Assembly (NCBI GenBank): GCA_965261195.1
Contig: OZ253455.1
Coordinates: 1,736,001-1,800,000, forward strand
Direction: 5' to 3'
DNA length: 64,000 nt
Source: Bin87 sp965261195
GTDB lineage: Bacteria > Chloroflexota > Dehalococcoidia > Lucifugimonadales > UBA3495
In this document: piece by piece, positions 17,030 through 25,061 of the stretch
How the letters are laid out: each line of letters begins with the position of its first letter
Numbering within the stretch: position 1 is the first letter of the stretch
Translations under genes and position numbers: made by a program
Notes under the pieces: generated by a model
The model's input: only the letters and a program-made list of their open reading frames with translations
The model's database searches: none
Told to the model about the DNA's origin: nothing

Positions 17030-18151
17030 CTACAAACTGCCGAATGCCTGTGTCGCTTTAGCTATACGGGTGAGTACCCTATCTGGACTGGCAGTGCCTC
17101 CCCTGACAGTGTCCGCGTACTCCGGGTCTTGCAAAAGGTCGTTGTGGATGGATGCCAGGGTGGTAAAGTTAGTTGGGATGCCTTGCTTCATTCTATTCGC
17201 CAACCCTACACTCATTGAGTCGAATACCGCGGCGTTCAATTGCCTGGCTCCCTCAGTCCGGAATGCTTGGTTGCCTAGAGATTCGTTAAAAGCTCGCACG
17301 ATTGTCGAAAACGACCGCCTCCCTTCCTCCAGGAATGCCTTACTCGGACAACGGTGGTCTTCGGTAAAATGGTTAAGGAACCCCAGCATTGGTGCCCGGT
17401 AATCGCCAGACCGTACATATAGTGACCAGAAGCGCAGAATCAATTCTTGGTCTTTCTGCCGTTTGTGTATTGGACCGAAAATCGCCCTCCAGTCCGGGTC
17501 GTCATTCAATTCCTTGACGGTTTCCAACAATGGCCCCTGGTAAATCGCCTGGCGTATTTCGTGAGGCACCAAGCGTTGCCCGGTGCTGTTGAGACGCTGA
17601 AAGATATGGAAAACGCTGCCTAACCCTTCCTCGGGGAAAAGTTGCCGAGTAATAGTAGCGTGAATCAAAGCATTATCGAGTTTACGCCGATCAGGTTCTC
17701 GCAAATCGACGTATTTTTTCCCCTGGAAATCTTTCGCTACGCCTATCAGGGCGAATGGGCGACCCATGCCCCGGCCAACACCTGCTACCTCAACCTCGCC
17801 AGGATAGAAACTTTGCAAAGTTTTCAAACGTTGATGGCCGTCGATCACCATCAATTTCTCGTTGTCTGCCTCAAGAGTCAGAAATATTCCGGGAACCGGC
17901 AACCCCATCAATAGTGACTCAATGAACTGAGATGATTGCTTTCTGGTCCACACGAACTTCCGCTGAAAATCTGGAACATATATGTCGCCCCGGTCCATGC
18001 GGCGCACGAGTCCTTCCATATCGTAATCGGCGCCGTAGCTGCTGATGCGGTAGCTAACTGGTTCTACGATGTCGTCCACTTCGGTGTCGTCTACGACATT
18101 TTCATCGGCACTTAAGTCGTCGATGTCTTCCAACGCTGTTGCATAGACCAT
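17030..18151 (-). CDS. DUF262 (ParB/Srx-like nucleotidase/nuclease) protein
   Basis: 373 residues. The N-terminal DUF262 core includes GDIYVPDFQRKFVWTRKQSS, IESLLMGLPVPGIFL and VIDGHQRLKTLQSFYPGE, a variant of the DGQQR motif, then FHIFQRLNSTGQRLVPHEIR. These proteins are ParB-fold NTP-dependent enzymes found in GmrSD and other anti-phage systems. Here the effector is the HEPN protein starting two bases after its stop. ATG 18151 has AAAGGAGG ten bases upstream. The reading frame looks intact, unlike its partner. Confidence 0.88.
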   Translation of the reverse strand: MVYATALEDIDDLSADENVVDDTEVDDIVEPVSYRISSYGADYDMEGLVRRMDRGDIYVPDFQRKFVWTRKQSSQFIESLLMGLPVPGIFLTLEADNEKLMVIDGHQRLKTLQSFYPGEVEVAGVGRGMGRPFALIGVAKDFQGKKYVDLREPDRRKLDNALIHATITRQLFPEEGLGSVFHIFQRLNSTGQRLVPHEIRQAIYQGPLLETVKELNDDPDWRAIFGPIHKRQKDQELILRFWSLYVRSGDYRAPMLGFLNHFTEDHRCPSKAFLEEGRRSFSTIVRAFNESLGNQAFRTEGARQLNAAVFDSMSVGLANRMKQGIPTNFTTLASIHNDLLQDPEYADTVRGGTASPDRVLTRIAKATQAFGSL

Positions 18152-18235
18152 TGCTACCTTACCTCCTTTTATCCTGATTGAGCCTAGCATGATTCTATTG
18201 CCCTTTGCTGGGCAGGTCAACGACGGTTGGTCGTG

Positions 18236-19498
18236 CTACGCCTCCCGCAGCCGCCGGGAGAACAGGCACAGGAATATGGCCGCCGTTCCGACCAGGCCCA
18301 GGGTGAGGGCGGTCATTGGGGCGCCGATCTCGCGAGCCATCCATCCGTTCAGCCAGCTGGCCGGGAAGTGGGCCTGAATCGACAGCACGCGCAGGCCGCC
18401 CATGCGTCCCCGGTACTCCGGTTCGGAGTTGCCCATGAGCACGGTCATGACGAGCAGGAGAGAGCCGGCGCGGGCGATGCCGGTGAGCAGTTTGACGGCC
18501 ATGGCAATCGCGATTACGACCTTGAGCGGCAGCAGGCCGGGCAGCGTGAGGACCACAACGGCAAAGAGGATCATGGAACCGTGCCAGCCGTTTACCGCCC
18601 ACACCAGCCACCAGCCCTGCCGTCGGATGTTGCCCAGGCCGGCGACGACCAACGCGCCGATGACCGCCCCGGCGCCCATTGCGCCGTTCAGCAGACCCAG
18701 AACCTCAGGGCCGGCCCCCAGCACTTTGTCGGTGATAATCGGCATGAGGGCGGAGGTGAACGGAAACCCGGTTACGTTGTACATGGCGGCCACGATGAGG
18801 GCCATCATCAGTTCCTTGCGCTCCCACACGTGGTTCAGCCCGGCGGCCACGCCCCGGAGTATTTCTCCTGGCGTGGTGTGGGTGAAGGTGGTGTTGCGGG
18901 TTCGCACCATCAGCGCCAGCGCGCCGCTCAGCAGGTACAAGCCGGCGATCAGTCCATAGAGGCCGCCGGGCGTCAACGGCGTGTAGAGGAAGCCGGCTGC
19001 AATGGGGCCGATGAACTGGGTAAGGTTCTGACCCAATCCGAGCAGGGCCACCGCGTTGGTGAGCCGTTCCCGAGGAACGGTGTCGATGATGAGCGCGTTG
19101 GAGACGGGGAGCTCAAAGGTGCGAAACGCCCCGCCGCCGATGATGATGGCGAAAACCATCCAGACTTTGATGATGCCGGAGAATAGCAGCAGCATCATCA
19201 ATACCGCCAATGCCGCCGCAATGAACTGCATGAGGCCCATGAGGAGGCGCCGCGGCAGACGGTCGACGACCGCACCGGCGAAAACGGACAGGAAGGCGAG
19301 GCTGAGGGCGGCGGCTCCGATCAGGCTGACGAGAATCTCGTTGCCGTTGGTCAGCTCAAGCACCAGCCAGGATACGGCAATGACCTCCATCTGGCGGCCA
19401 ATCATGGCGATGTTGGCCGCGATCCAGACTAGCGAGAAATCGCGGCGACGGAAGGACTGGAAGGTCTCCGTGGCGCGCGCGCCCATCAACGTGGCCAA
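18236..19498 (-). CDS. MFS transporter (MFS_3/DHA3 type)
   Basis: 420 residues with about 12 membrane helices. The N-terminus RRDFSLVWIAANIAMIGRQM is typical of DHA3-type exporters, followed by the loop GAVVDRLPRRLLMGLMQ (motif A variant) and VPRERLTNAVALLGLGQNLT. The start is probably TTG 19498, seven bases after AGGAG; the ATG at 19486 is too far from it. Probably exports a small molecule. It separates the DUF262-HEPN pair from the disrupted PIN gene. No adjacent regulator. Confidence 0.85.
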   Translation of the reverse strand: MATLMGARATETFQSFRRRDFSLVWIAANIAMIGRQMEVIAVSWLVLELTNGNEILVSLIGAAALSLAFLSVFAGAVVDRLPRRLLMGLMQFIAAALAVLMMLLLFSGIIKVWMVFAIIIGGGAFRTFELPVSNALIIDTVPRERLTNAVALLGLGQNLTQFIGPIAAGFLYTPLTPGGLYGLIAGLYLLSGALALMVRTRNTTFTHTTPGEILRGVAAGLNHVWERKELMMALIVAAMYNVTGFPFTSALMPIITDKVLGAGPEVLGLLNGAMGAGAVIGALVVAGLGNIRRQGWWLVWAVNGWHGSMILFAVVVLTLPGLLPLKVVIAIAMAVKLLTGIARAGSLLLVMTVLMGNSEPEYRGRMGGLRVLSIQAHFPASWLNGWMAREIGAPMTALTLGLVGTAAIFLCLFSRRLREA

Positions 19499-19888
19499 AA
19501 ACTCTCTCCTGCAAACCGGCGCCGATTATAACACCGGCCGCCGCGTTTGCCGGGAGCTGACCGGATTACCGGGGGCCGACCGGGTTAGCGATGCCGTCGG
19601 AAGAGTTGCCAGACCGGAAAGTTGAAACCGGTCAGCAAGTTGCCGCCGTCGAGCGGCCGTAACTGAACGGTGGAGTGTTTGCTTCCTAAAGAACCATTCT
19701 GTGTAACTGGCAGGCGGGGCTCAGAATCCGTCCATCCTTCGGGCGCCCTCGTAGAAGGGGAGGTGTATTGTGACGGGTGGGTTTCCTTCCCGTCCGCTGA
19801 ACCGTAACAGGCCGCGATCGGTAGTCTCCATGACGGTTATCTTCCACTGGATGGCTGTGGCCAAGTGAGTCGCGTCCTTAGAGCCTGT

Positions 19889-20353
19889 TTACAATCTTTT
19901 TAGGATTAGCACCGTGAAGGCAAGCACCACCATTTGCAGGCTGGTATTGAGCTTCCTTTCGCAGTTCTTCCAGAGTCGGCGGCACTTTTCCAGCCAGGCG
20001 AAAGACCGCTCCACCACCCATCGCTTTGGAAGCACCACGAAGGTGTGCAGTTCGTTGCGTTTCACCACTTCCACCGCGGCTCCCAACAGGCCTTGCACCG
20101 CAGTGGCAAAGGGCTTTCCGGTGTAACCCCCGTCCACCAGCACGTTCTGCACTTGACTGAGGCCGTCTCGGCGCCGGTCAAACATCGCCAAAGCCCCGGC
20201 CCGGTCGGTGACGTTGGCGGTAGTCACGTGTATCGCATGGGGCAATCCTTGCGTGTCCACCGCGATATGACGCTTGATTCCCGACACCTTCTTGCCTGCG
20301 TCATAGCCCTTGTGCCCAGCGGTGTCCGTGTTCTTGACGCTCTGGGAGTCCAC
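19889..20353 (-). CDS. IS5-family transposase, catalytic frame
   Basis: 154 residues beginning inside the DSQSVKNTDTAGHKGYDAGK block, then GIKRHIAVDTQGLPHAIHV, VLVDGGYTGKPF and the DDE-family end WVVERSFAWLEKCRRL. It holds the DDE catalytic residues and is presumably expressed only as a fusion with the upstream frame. The first acidic residue lies in VDSQS at the edge of the stand-alone reading. Confidence 0.85.
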   Translation of the reverse strand: MDSQSVKNTDTAGHKGYDAGKKVSGIKRHIAVDTQGLPHAIHVTTANVTDRAGALAMFDRRRDGLSQVQNVLVDGGYTGKPFATAVQGLLGAAVEVVKRNELHTFVVLPKRWVVERSFAWLEKCRRLWKNCERKLNTSLQMVVLAFTVLILKRL

Positions 20354-20681
20354 GATACAGAAGCTGGTCTGCTCTTTCCGTCCATTGCTTTGTCGGGCCG
20401 CGCCAACCGATTTTTTTTAGGACTTGCTCCAGAATGGAATCCTGACCCGGGCCAGGCCGCTCGCTCCATTGCCGGAAATACTTGTAGCAAGTACGCCAAT
20501 TGGGGAAGTCCGCGGGCAGCATTCGCCACTGGCACCCGCTTTTCAAGAGGTACAGCACGCCGCAGAAAACGTCATACAAGTCCACGGTGCGGGGCTTGGT
20601 CCGGCGTCGGGCCGACTCCAACGTCGGCAGAATCCGGGCGAATTGCTCCCGGCTGATGTCGCTGGGATAGGAATGAGACAT
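20301..20681 (-). CDS. IS5-family transposase, N-terminal frame
   Basis: 126 residues beginning MSHSYPSDISREQFARILPT, followed by the DUF4096-type IS5 N-terminal region with YLLKSGCQWRMLPADFPNW. The in-frame product continues past an A8 run (minus strand, 20411-20418) into non-homologous sequence. True continuation is in the frame of 19889-20353, which needs a net one-base skip at or near the A8 run (LKK then SVGAARQSN and IVDSQSVKNT). Confidence 0.85.
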   Translation of the reverse strand: MSHSYPSDISREQFARILPTLESARRRTKPRTVDLYDVFCGVLYLLKSGCQWRMLPADFPNWRTCYKYFRQWSERPGPGQDSILEQVLKKIGWRGPTKQWTERADQLLYRGLPERQEHGHRWAQGL

Positions 20682-21058
20682 GATTACCCCTCCCCTGATA
20701 ATAGTCTCAGCTTAACCTATTTCAGAGATCGTAGACAGGTTCTTAGTATTGATTATGGGTGGGGTTCTGTGCCTCCTGATCAAATCCCTGGCGACGGCCG
20801 CGACTTGCAAGTCCACTGCGATGGGGATGATGTATTCCCTGCCCAGCAACTCGCGAATGATCCTTTCGGAGGCGTCATCGTTGTAACCTTTGAGGTAAGC
20901 TACTTCAATCGCCGCCTCAATGGAAACGGCGATTTCCAACTCCCCGCGTTCGGCGGCTGCAATGATATCTCCACAGGGTTCTGCCAGACCTGCTTCACCG
21001 GCAAGATAGCCGATGATAACGCTGGAGTCCCACAACCGTCGCGGTCCAGGCATGGCTG

Positions 21059-21844
21059 TTACTGCTCCGTCTCGCGGAGGGATGCGAGCCAGCGCGCTGC
21101 CCCGATTTCCTGCACGTCTGGATCAGGGATCGAACCGAACCCTGCCTTTTCGGGGTACTGAACTTGGGTCACTTCACTGTAGGCAATCACGTTCGAGATT
21201 GAACGAGGCTTACCGTTGGAGAAATATCTGATGTCGCCGGTGACCGCGATCAATCTCTCAAGCAGCGCCTTGATCGCGTCAGTCTCTTCTCTGCGAAACC
21301 CCCAACGAACGGGCACTCCGCTCACTCTATCCCAGATGGTTGCGGTCGGCGAATTATGAACGTTGATCGCATCCAGTCTGCCTTGGAGTGAGCCGAGGTT
21401 GTGGTATCCGCTAGACAAAACCCGATCCGTCTGCCTTTCGATGCCCTGGCTTATCGACGCGATGGGCTCATCATCCATCAGCACGGAAACGGAGCGCGCG
21501 CAGCCTTTGCCATGAAACAACCGCCTCATCCTCTTCAAGTCTTCCAGGGACTTTTCCGTGAAATACTCAGGCGGGTAGTCCGTTCCTTCGGTTATCGATT
21601 TGAGGCCAATTCCCACAACCTCGACTGATTGCCGGTGCTCCTGTTGAGGCGCCAGGGTAATCGTCGGAGCACTCGACCTGATGCTGGTGACCATCCACTC
21701 CTGCTCGCGCCTGCTGCTACGTCCGTACATCGCGTAGTCCACATCGCGAAGCAACCGCTTGATGTCTTCCAAAGATTTGACCAGGAGGTCAAAGGAGGAA
21801 AATTCGTCGGTCGGATTAATTACGAATGTGAGTTGGTCGGCCAT
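21059..21844 (-). CDS. Partner protein of the PIN toxin (putative antitoxin-like)
   Basis: 261 residues, soluble. No textbook domain is evident. The C-terminal half (LQGRLDAINVHNSPTATIWD, VSGVPVRWGF, LLERLIAVTGDIRYFSNGKP) resembles uncharacterised proteins often encoded directly upstream of PIN genes in Cyanobacteria and Chloroflexota. It ends six bases before the PIN start, so it was the first gene of that operon. It is too long for a usual VapB and lacks an obvious DNA-binding motif. It stays open although its toxin is broken. Antitoxin role is inferred from position only. Confidence 0.6.
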   Translation of the reverse strand: MADQLTFVINPTDEFSSFDLLVKSLEDIKRLLRDVDYAMYGRSSRREQEWMVTSIRSSAPTITLAPQQEHRQSVEVVGIGLKSITEGTDYPPEYFTEKSLEDLKRMRRLFHGKGCARSVSVLMDDEPIASISQGIERQTDRVLSSGYHNLGSLQGRLDAINVHNSPTATIWDRVSGVPVRWGFRREETDAIKALLERLIAVTGDIRYFSNGKPRSISNVIAYSEVTQVQYPEKAGFGSIPDPDVQEIGAARWLASLRETEQ

Positions 21845-21880
21845 TCATGCGGTCCAGGATCGGAGGCCGAATTATAACAT

Positions 21881-23398
21881 TTACGCCGCCATGCCCATTT
21901 CCCGCAGCCGGGCCACCAGGTACTCCTGCGGCCGGTCGCCCTTCACCCGGTTGCAGTGGGCGCAGAGCAGTTGCAGGTTCTCGATGTGGTCGGTGCCGCC
22001 GTTGGATTGGGGGATGATGTGGTCAACCTCCAAGTGGCGGAACTCGAAGGCGGAGCGGCAGCCGTTGCAGCGGCCTTCCTGCTGGCCGAAGAGGACGTGC
22101 TTGTTCTGGCGATAGGGACGGGGGGCGTCGATGTCGGTACGGCGGGGTATGTCGGTGCGGGCCGTTACCAGCCGGTTGTGAAACAGCTCCCCCATGGTCT
22201 GCTGCAACCGCATATTGACCAGCTCGACGGCTTTGGGCGAGATGTCAATGCCAATCCAGCGACGTAACTGTTCACGTTTGAGGGGACGGGTCGGCTTGCA
22301 AAGCAAATTCCGTGCTTGGCCACCCGTCCACAACCAGTCGGAAAAGCCGAAGATCCCCTCAAGTCTGAACAGTTACCCAGCGACGGCCCAAGTTCTCAGC
22401 GGCGACGCAGGCGGTGGCGCCGCCGCAGAAAGGGTCCAGCACCACGTCGCCCTCGTTAGACGATGCCTTGATGATGCGCTCCAGCAGGGCCAGCGGTTTC
22501 TGCGTGGGGTAGCCGATGCGCTCTTTGGCGTGGGCGGCTATGGGGCTTATATCAGTCCAGATATTATCGACGGGACGCCCGGAGGTTTCGTTCAGATAAC
22601 GCTTGCGGGCCGGTCGCCTCTCAAAGGAATCGGGATACCAGATACGTCCTTCCGCATCCAGTTGCGCCATAGTTTCTTTCGAGTAACGCCAGCCTTTGGC
22701 CGGCGGCGAGTACCCCTTCCATTCGTACATTAGATTGGGTCGCGGGTTCGGACTTGCGATGTTGTCCAGTCTATAGCGGCCTTTTCCATCGTTGTCGTCG
22801 TGACGGTAAAACCGGTCAACGTATTCCGGATCAAGCGGGACGCGAACCGCGTCAACGTTAATATGCTCACCGTAGAACAGAATTGTGTCTGCGACGTTGC
22901 CAAAAGTGCGAGAGTCGTTATGAGACGATGTGCGTTTCCACGTAATCTCGGCCATGAAATTCCCCACCCCAAATATGGCATCCATCACCAGTTTGAGGTA
23001 GTGACTGGCGGTAGGGTCGCAGTGCAGATAGATGCTGCCCGTATCCTTCAGCACCCGCCGCATTTCCAGCAGCCGCACCGCCATCATGCACAGGTAGGAT
23101 TGCATACCCTTGCCGTGGGTTAGCCCCGCCGCCGCCAGCGCCTTGTACATCGCCGGCTGCTCATCCGCAATCAATCCCATCCACGCCACGTCCAGGTCGG
23201 ACAGCGTCCAGGTGTCCTTGAACGCCGCGCCCGCCGCCGCCGAACCCACCGGAGCGGCATAGTTGCGGTTGGAGTTGAAGGGCGGTCCAGATAGATGAGG
23301 TCAACGGAGGCGGAGTTGAGGCCGCGCAGGATGTCCAGGTTGTCCCCCGTCCAGACGGTTTTGTCGGCGAAGTTAGTCATAGACGGGAAGTTGGTCAT
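21881..23398 (-). pseudogene. Site-specific DNA methyltransferase fused to HNH nuclease, doubly disrupted
   Basis: Three pieces of one gene. Residues 1-38 (23398-23285) read WTGDNLDILRGLNSASVDLIYLD. A missing C then shifts the frame, so the catalytic DPPF becomes DRPS; the correct frame resumes as FNSNRNYAAPVG and runs to about 22377 (KERIGYPTQKPLALLERII, DPFCGGATACVAAENLGRRW). A 113-bp MITE (22264-22376) interrupts it there. After exact excision it continues IGIDISPKAVELVNMRLQQ, then an HNH domain (CNGCRSAFEFRHLEVDHIIP, LQLLCAHCNRVKG) to 21881. Intact relatives are N4/N6-adenine or cytosine methyltransferases with a C-terminal HNH nuclease. Confidence 0.9.
22264..22376. mobile_element. 113-bp MITE with IS66-like ends and 8-bp target duplication
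   Basis: Both ends read GTAACTGTTCA inward and share TTGAGGGG further in (about 19 of 22 positions match). CCAGCGAC is duplicated exactly at 22256-22263 and 22377-22384. GTAA termini and an 8-bp duplication are hallmarks of IS66. There is no room for a gene, so it would need transposase in trans. Confidence 0.85.
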
Positions 23399-23445
23399 AG
23401 ACGGATTGTAACATCGGCCGGCACTATCCTTGCCAAAACCCGGCC

Positions 23446-23474
23446 GTCATTGCGAGCGCAGCGCGGCAATCTCG
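23446..23474. repeat. Dispersed GTCATTGCGAGCGCAGCG repeat
   Basis: GTCATTGCGAGCGCAGCG then CGGCAATCTCG, the inverse of the copy at 49675-49703. It sits between the methyltransferase pseudogene and a divergent monooxygenase gene. Confidence 0.6.
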
Positions 23475-23573
23475 ATATGAATTGCAGTAGTGCGAAGGCC
23501 GGGGGTGAGGCCCGTGATACAATCCGAACGTCAAATAATGAGCGCAAAAGCGCATCCTTGGGGAGGTTTTGAG

Positions 23574-24632
23574 ATGGAAATTGGTGTCGGACTGGACCAT
23601 ACGCTGGGCATGAATTGGGATGACCAGGTGAACCTGGCGCGGGAGGCTGCCCAGCTGGGCTACGAAAGCATCTGGACACCCGAGAATATCGGCACCGACT
23701 CCTTCCAGGTTTGCGCGCGCCGTTGGGAAGCCAGCGCCGAGGTGGTGCCCGGCGGCTTGACCACCGGCATTGGCGTCTCGCCGGTGATGTACCGCACGCC
23801 CATCGGATTTGCCATGTCCGGCGGCACCGTCAGCCAGCAGACGGGCGGCAAGTTCATTATGGGCATCGGCGCCGGCAGCGCCTACCGTCCCGCCAACCGC
23901 CGCGACCTGGGCTTTCCCCGCGTGTCTGCCCTCAACCTGATGCGCGACTACCTGACCACCGTGCGCGGCCTGGTGCGCGGCGAGCGCGTCACCTACCAGG
24001 GCGAGCACATCAACTACCAGAACATCCGCATGGCAATCCGTCCCGCTCCCAACACGCCGGTCTATCTGGGCACCCTGGGCCCGGAGATGCTGCGTCTGGC
24101 CGGCGAACTGGCCGATGGCGTTTGCCTCAACTGGTGTACGCCAGACCAGATTGCCTGGAGCCGCGAGCGCATCGCCGAGGGCGCGGAACGAGTGGGACGC
24201 GACCCCTCCGAGGTCAAGGTCGTCGAGTACATCCGCATCTGCGTGGATGATGACGAGGAGGTGGCTCGCAACGCCTTTGCGAAAAACTGCCTGGGCTATC
24301 CGCTGGGCGCAGCCGTCCCCACCGAGCGGGAACGCGCTTTCGGCTACCGCGCTCACTTCGAGCGCATGGGCTACACCGAGGACCTGGCCGGCGCCGATGC
24401 CATCCGCACCCGCGGCGGCAACATGGACGAAGTGGCCGCCGCCTACCCGTCGGATGCCCTGCTGGCCGTCGGCTACTACGGACAGCCCGACGGAGCCGCC
24501 GCCGCCTTCGCCAAGCTGGCCGAGGGCCTCGACGTAGCCCTGGTACGCGTCATCGCCGCCCGCCCCGAGATCGCATCCACGCAGGCCGTAATGCAAGCCT
24601 GCGCCCCGGAGAAGGTGCGGGCCGCTTTGTGA
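23574..24632 (+). CDS. Luciferase-like (LLM) flavin-dependent oxidoreductase
   Basis: 352 residues, TIM-barrel bacterial-luciferase family. Characteristic parts are the N-terminal MEIGVGLDHTLGMNWDDQVN, AQLGYESIWTPENIGTDSF, GIGVSPVMYRTPIG, a glycine-rich loop GGKFIMGIGAGSAYRP and TPVYLGTLGPEMLRLAGEL. ATG 23574 is seven bases after GGGGAGG. Enzymes of this family use FMN or F420 to oxidise small organic substrates. Two more members follow in the window. The stop overlaps the start of the next gene (GTGA). Confidence 0.9.
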   Translation: MEIGVGLDHTLGMNWDDQVNLAREAAQLGYESIWTPENIGTDSFQVCARRWEASAEVVPGGLTTGIGVSPVMYRTPIGFAMSGGTVSQQTGGKFIMGIGAGSAYRPANRRDLGFPRVSALNLMRDYLTTVRGLVRGERVTYQGEHINYQNIRMAIRPAPNTPVYLGTLGPEMLRLAGELADGVCLNWCTPDQIAWSRERIAEGAERVGRDPSEVKVVEYIRICVDDDEEVARNAFAKNCLGYPLGAAVPTERERAFGYRAHFERMGYTEDLAGADAIRTRGGNMDEVAAAYPSDALLAVGYYGQPDGAAAAFAKLAEGLDVALVRVIAARPEIASTQAVMQACAPEKVRAAL

Positions 24633-25051
24633 AACGGCTTATACTGAAGGCGCTAAAGGCAGTAGCATGGGCCGGTATCTATTGTGCGCTGCTATGGTAT
24701 GGGATCAACGCGGTACACGACCCTGACCGGTTGGACAAAATCTTTATCGCGCTGACCGTCTTTGGCGTCACTTATGGCATATCGAAACCGTTTTTCGAGG
24801 CAATATCGGAAATCTTAGGAGGTATTATGGTAATCGCAGATTTTCTCAACCGACACCTGCTTGAACCGCAGAAGCAACGTCTATTAGAGCAAGGCCGGGA
24901 GCAAGGCCGGGAGCAAGGCCGTGAGGAGGGCCGGAAGGAAGGCCGGGAAAAAGCATTGACCGTCGTGCGCAAACGTTTGACGGAAGACGGCTTGAACCCC
25001 GATGATTACATACCCAGCGGGGAACCCGACGCACCCGAAGGCTCCGAGTAG
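24629..25051 (+). CDS. Membrane protein with GREQ/EGRE repeat tail
   Basis: 140 residues with a GTG start overlapping the upstream stop. Two to three N-terminal hydrophobic helices (AVAWAGIYCALLWYGINAV, FIALTVFGVTYGI, ISEILGGIMVIADFL) precede a charged helix of EQGREQGREQGREEGRKEG units encoded by 12-bp repeats. A related protein lies at 43702-44190. No known function. Confidence 0.6.
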   Translation: MKRLILKALKAVAWAGIYCALLWYGINAVHDPDRLDKIFIALTVFGVTYGISKPFFEAISEILGGIMVIADFLNRHLLEPQKQRLLEQGREQGREQGREEGRKEGREKALTVVRKRLTEDGLNPDDYIPSGEPDAPEGSE

Positions 25052-25061
25052 AGGCATCATC

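Larger units (their letters stand above)
19881..20742 (-). mobile_element. IS5-family insertion sequence, 862 bp, with 3-bp TTA target duplication
   Basis: Ends are GAGCCTGTTTACAATCT (19881-19897) and, inverted, GAACCTGTCTACGATCT (20742-20726), matching at 14 of 17 positions. TTA flanks both sides (19878-19880, 20743-20745). Two overlapping transposase frames fill it. Because the host gene is restored by exact excision, the insertion is recent on the scale of sequence decay. Confidence 0.92.
19721..21053 (-). pseudogene. PIN-domain toxin gene split by an IS5 element
   Basis: N-terminal part 20743-21053 (MPGPRRLWDSSVIIGYLAGE, with the first PIN Asp in WDSS) and C-terminal part 19721-19880 (KDATHLATAIQWKITVMETT to MDGF). 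Removing bases 19881-20742 and one TTA duplication joins RTPPIINTK to KDATHLATA in frame, giving a 155-residue PIN protein with DS, E and DA(T)H acidic positions in place. PIN proteins are Mg-dependent RNases, usually VapC-like toxins. Six bases upstream lies the 261-residue partner gene, which appears intact. Confidence 0.88.

Noticed and set aside
16555..23398. A complete known restriction or abortive-infection system
   Set aside because: No specificity subunit, restriction ATPase or complete effector is intact; only isolated or broken modules occur.
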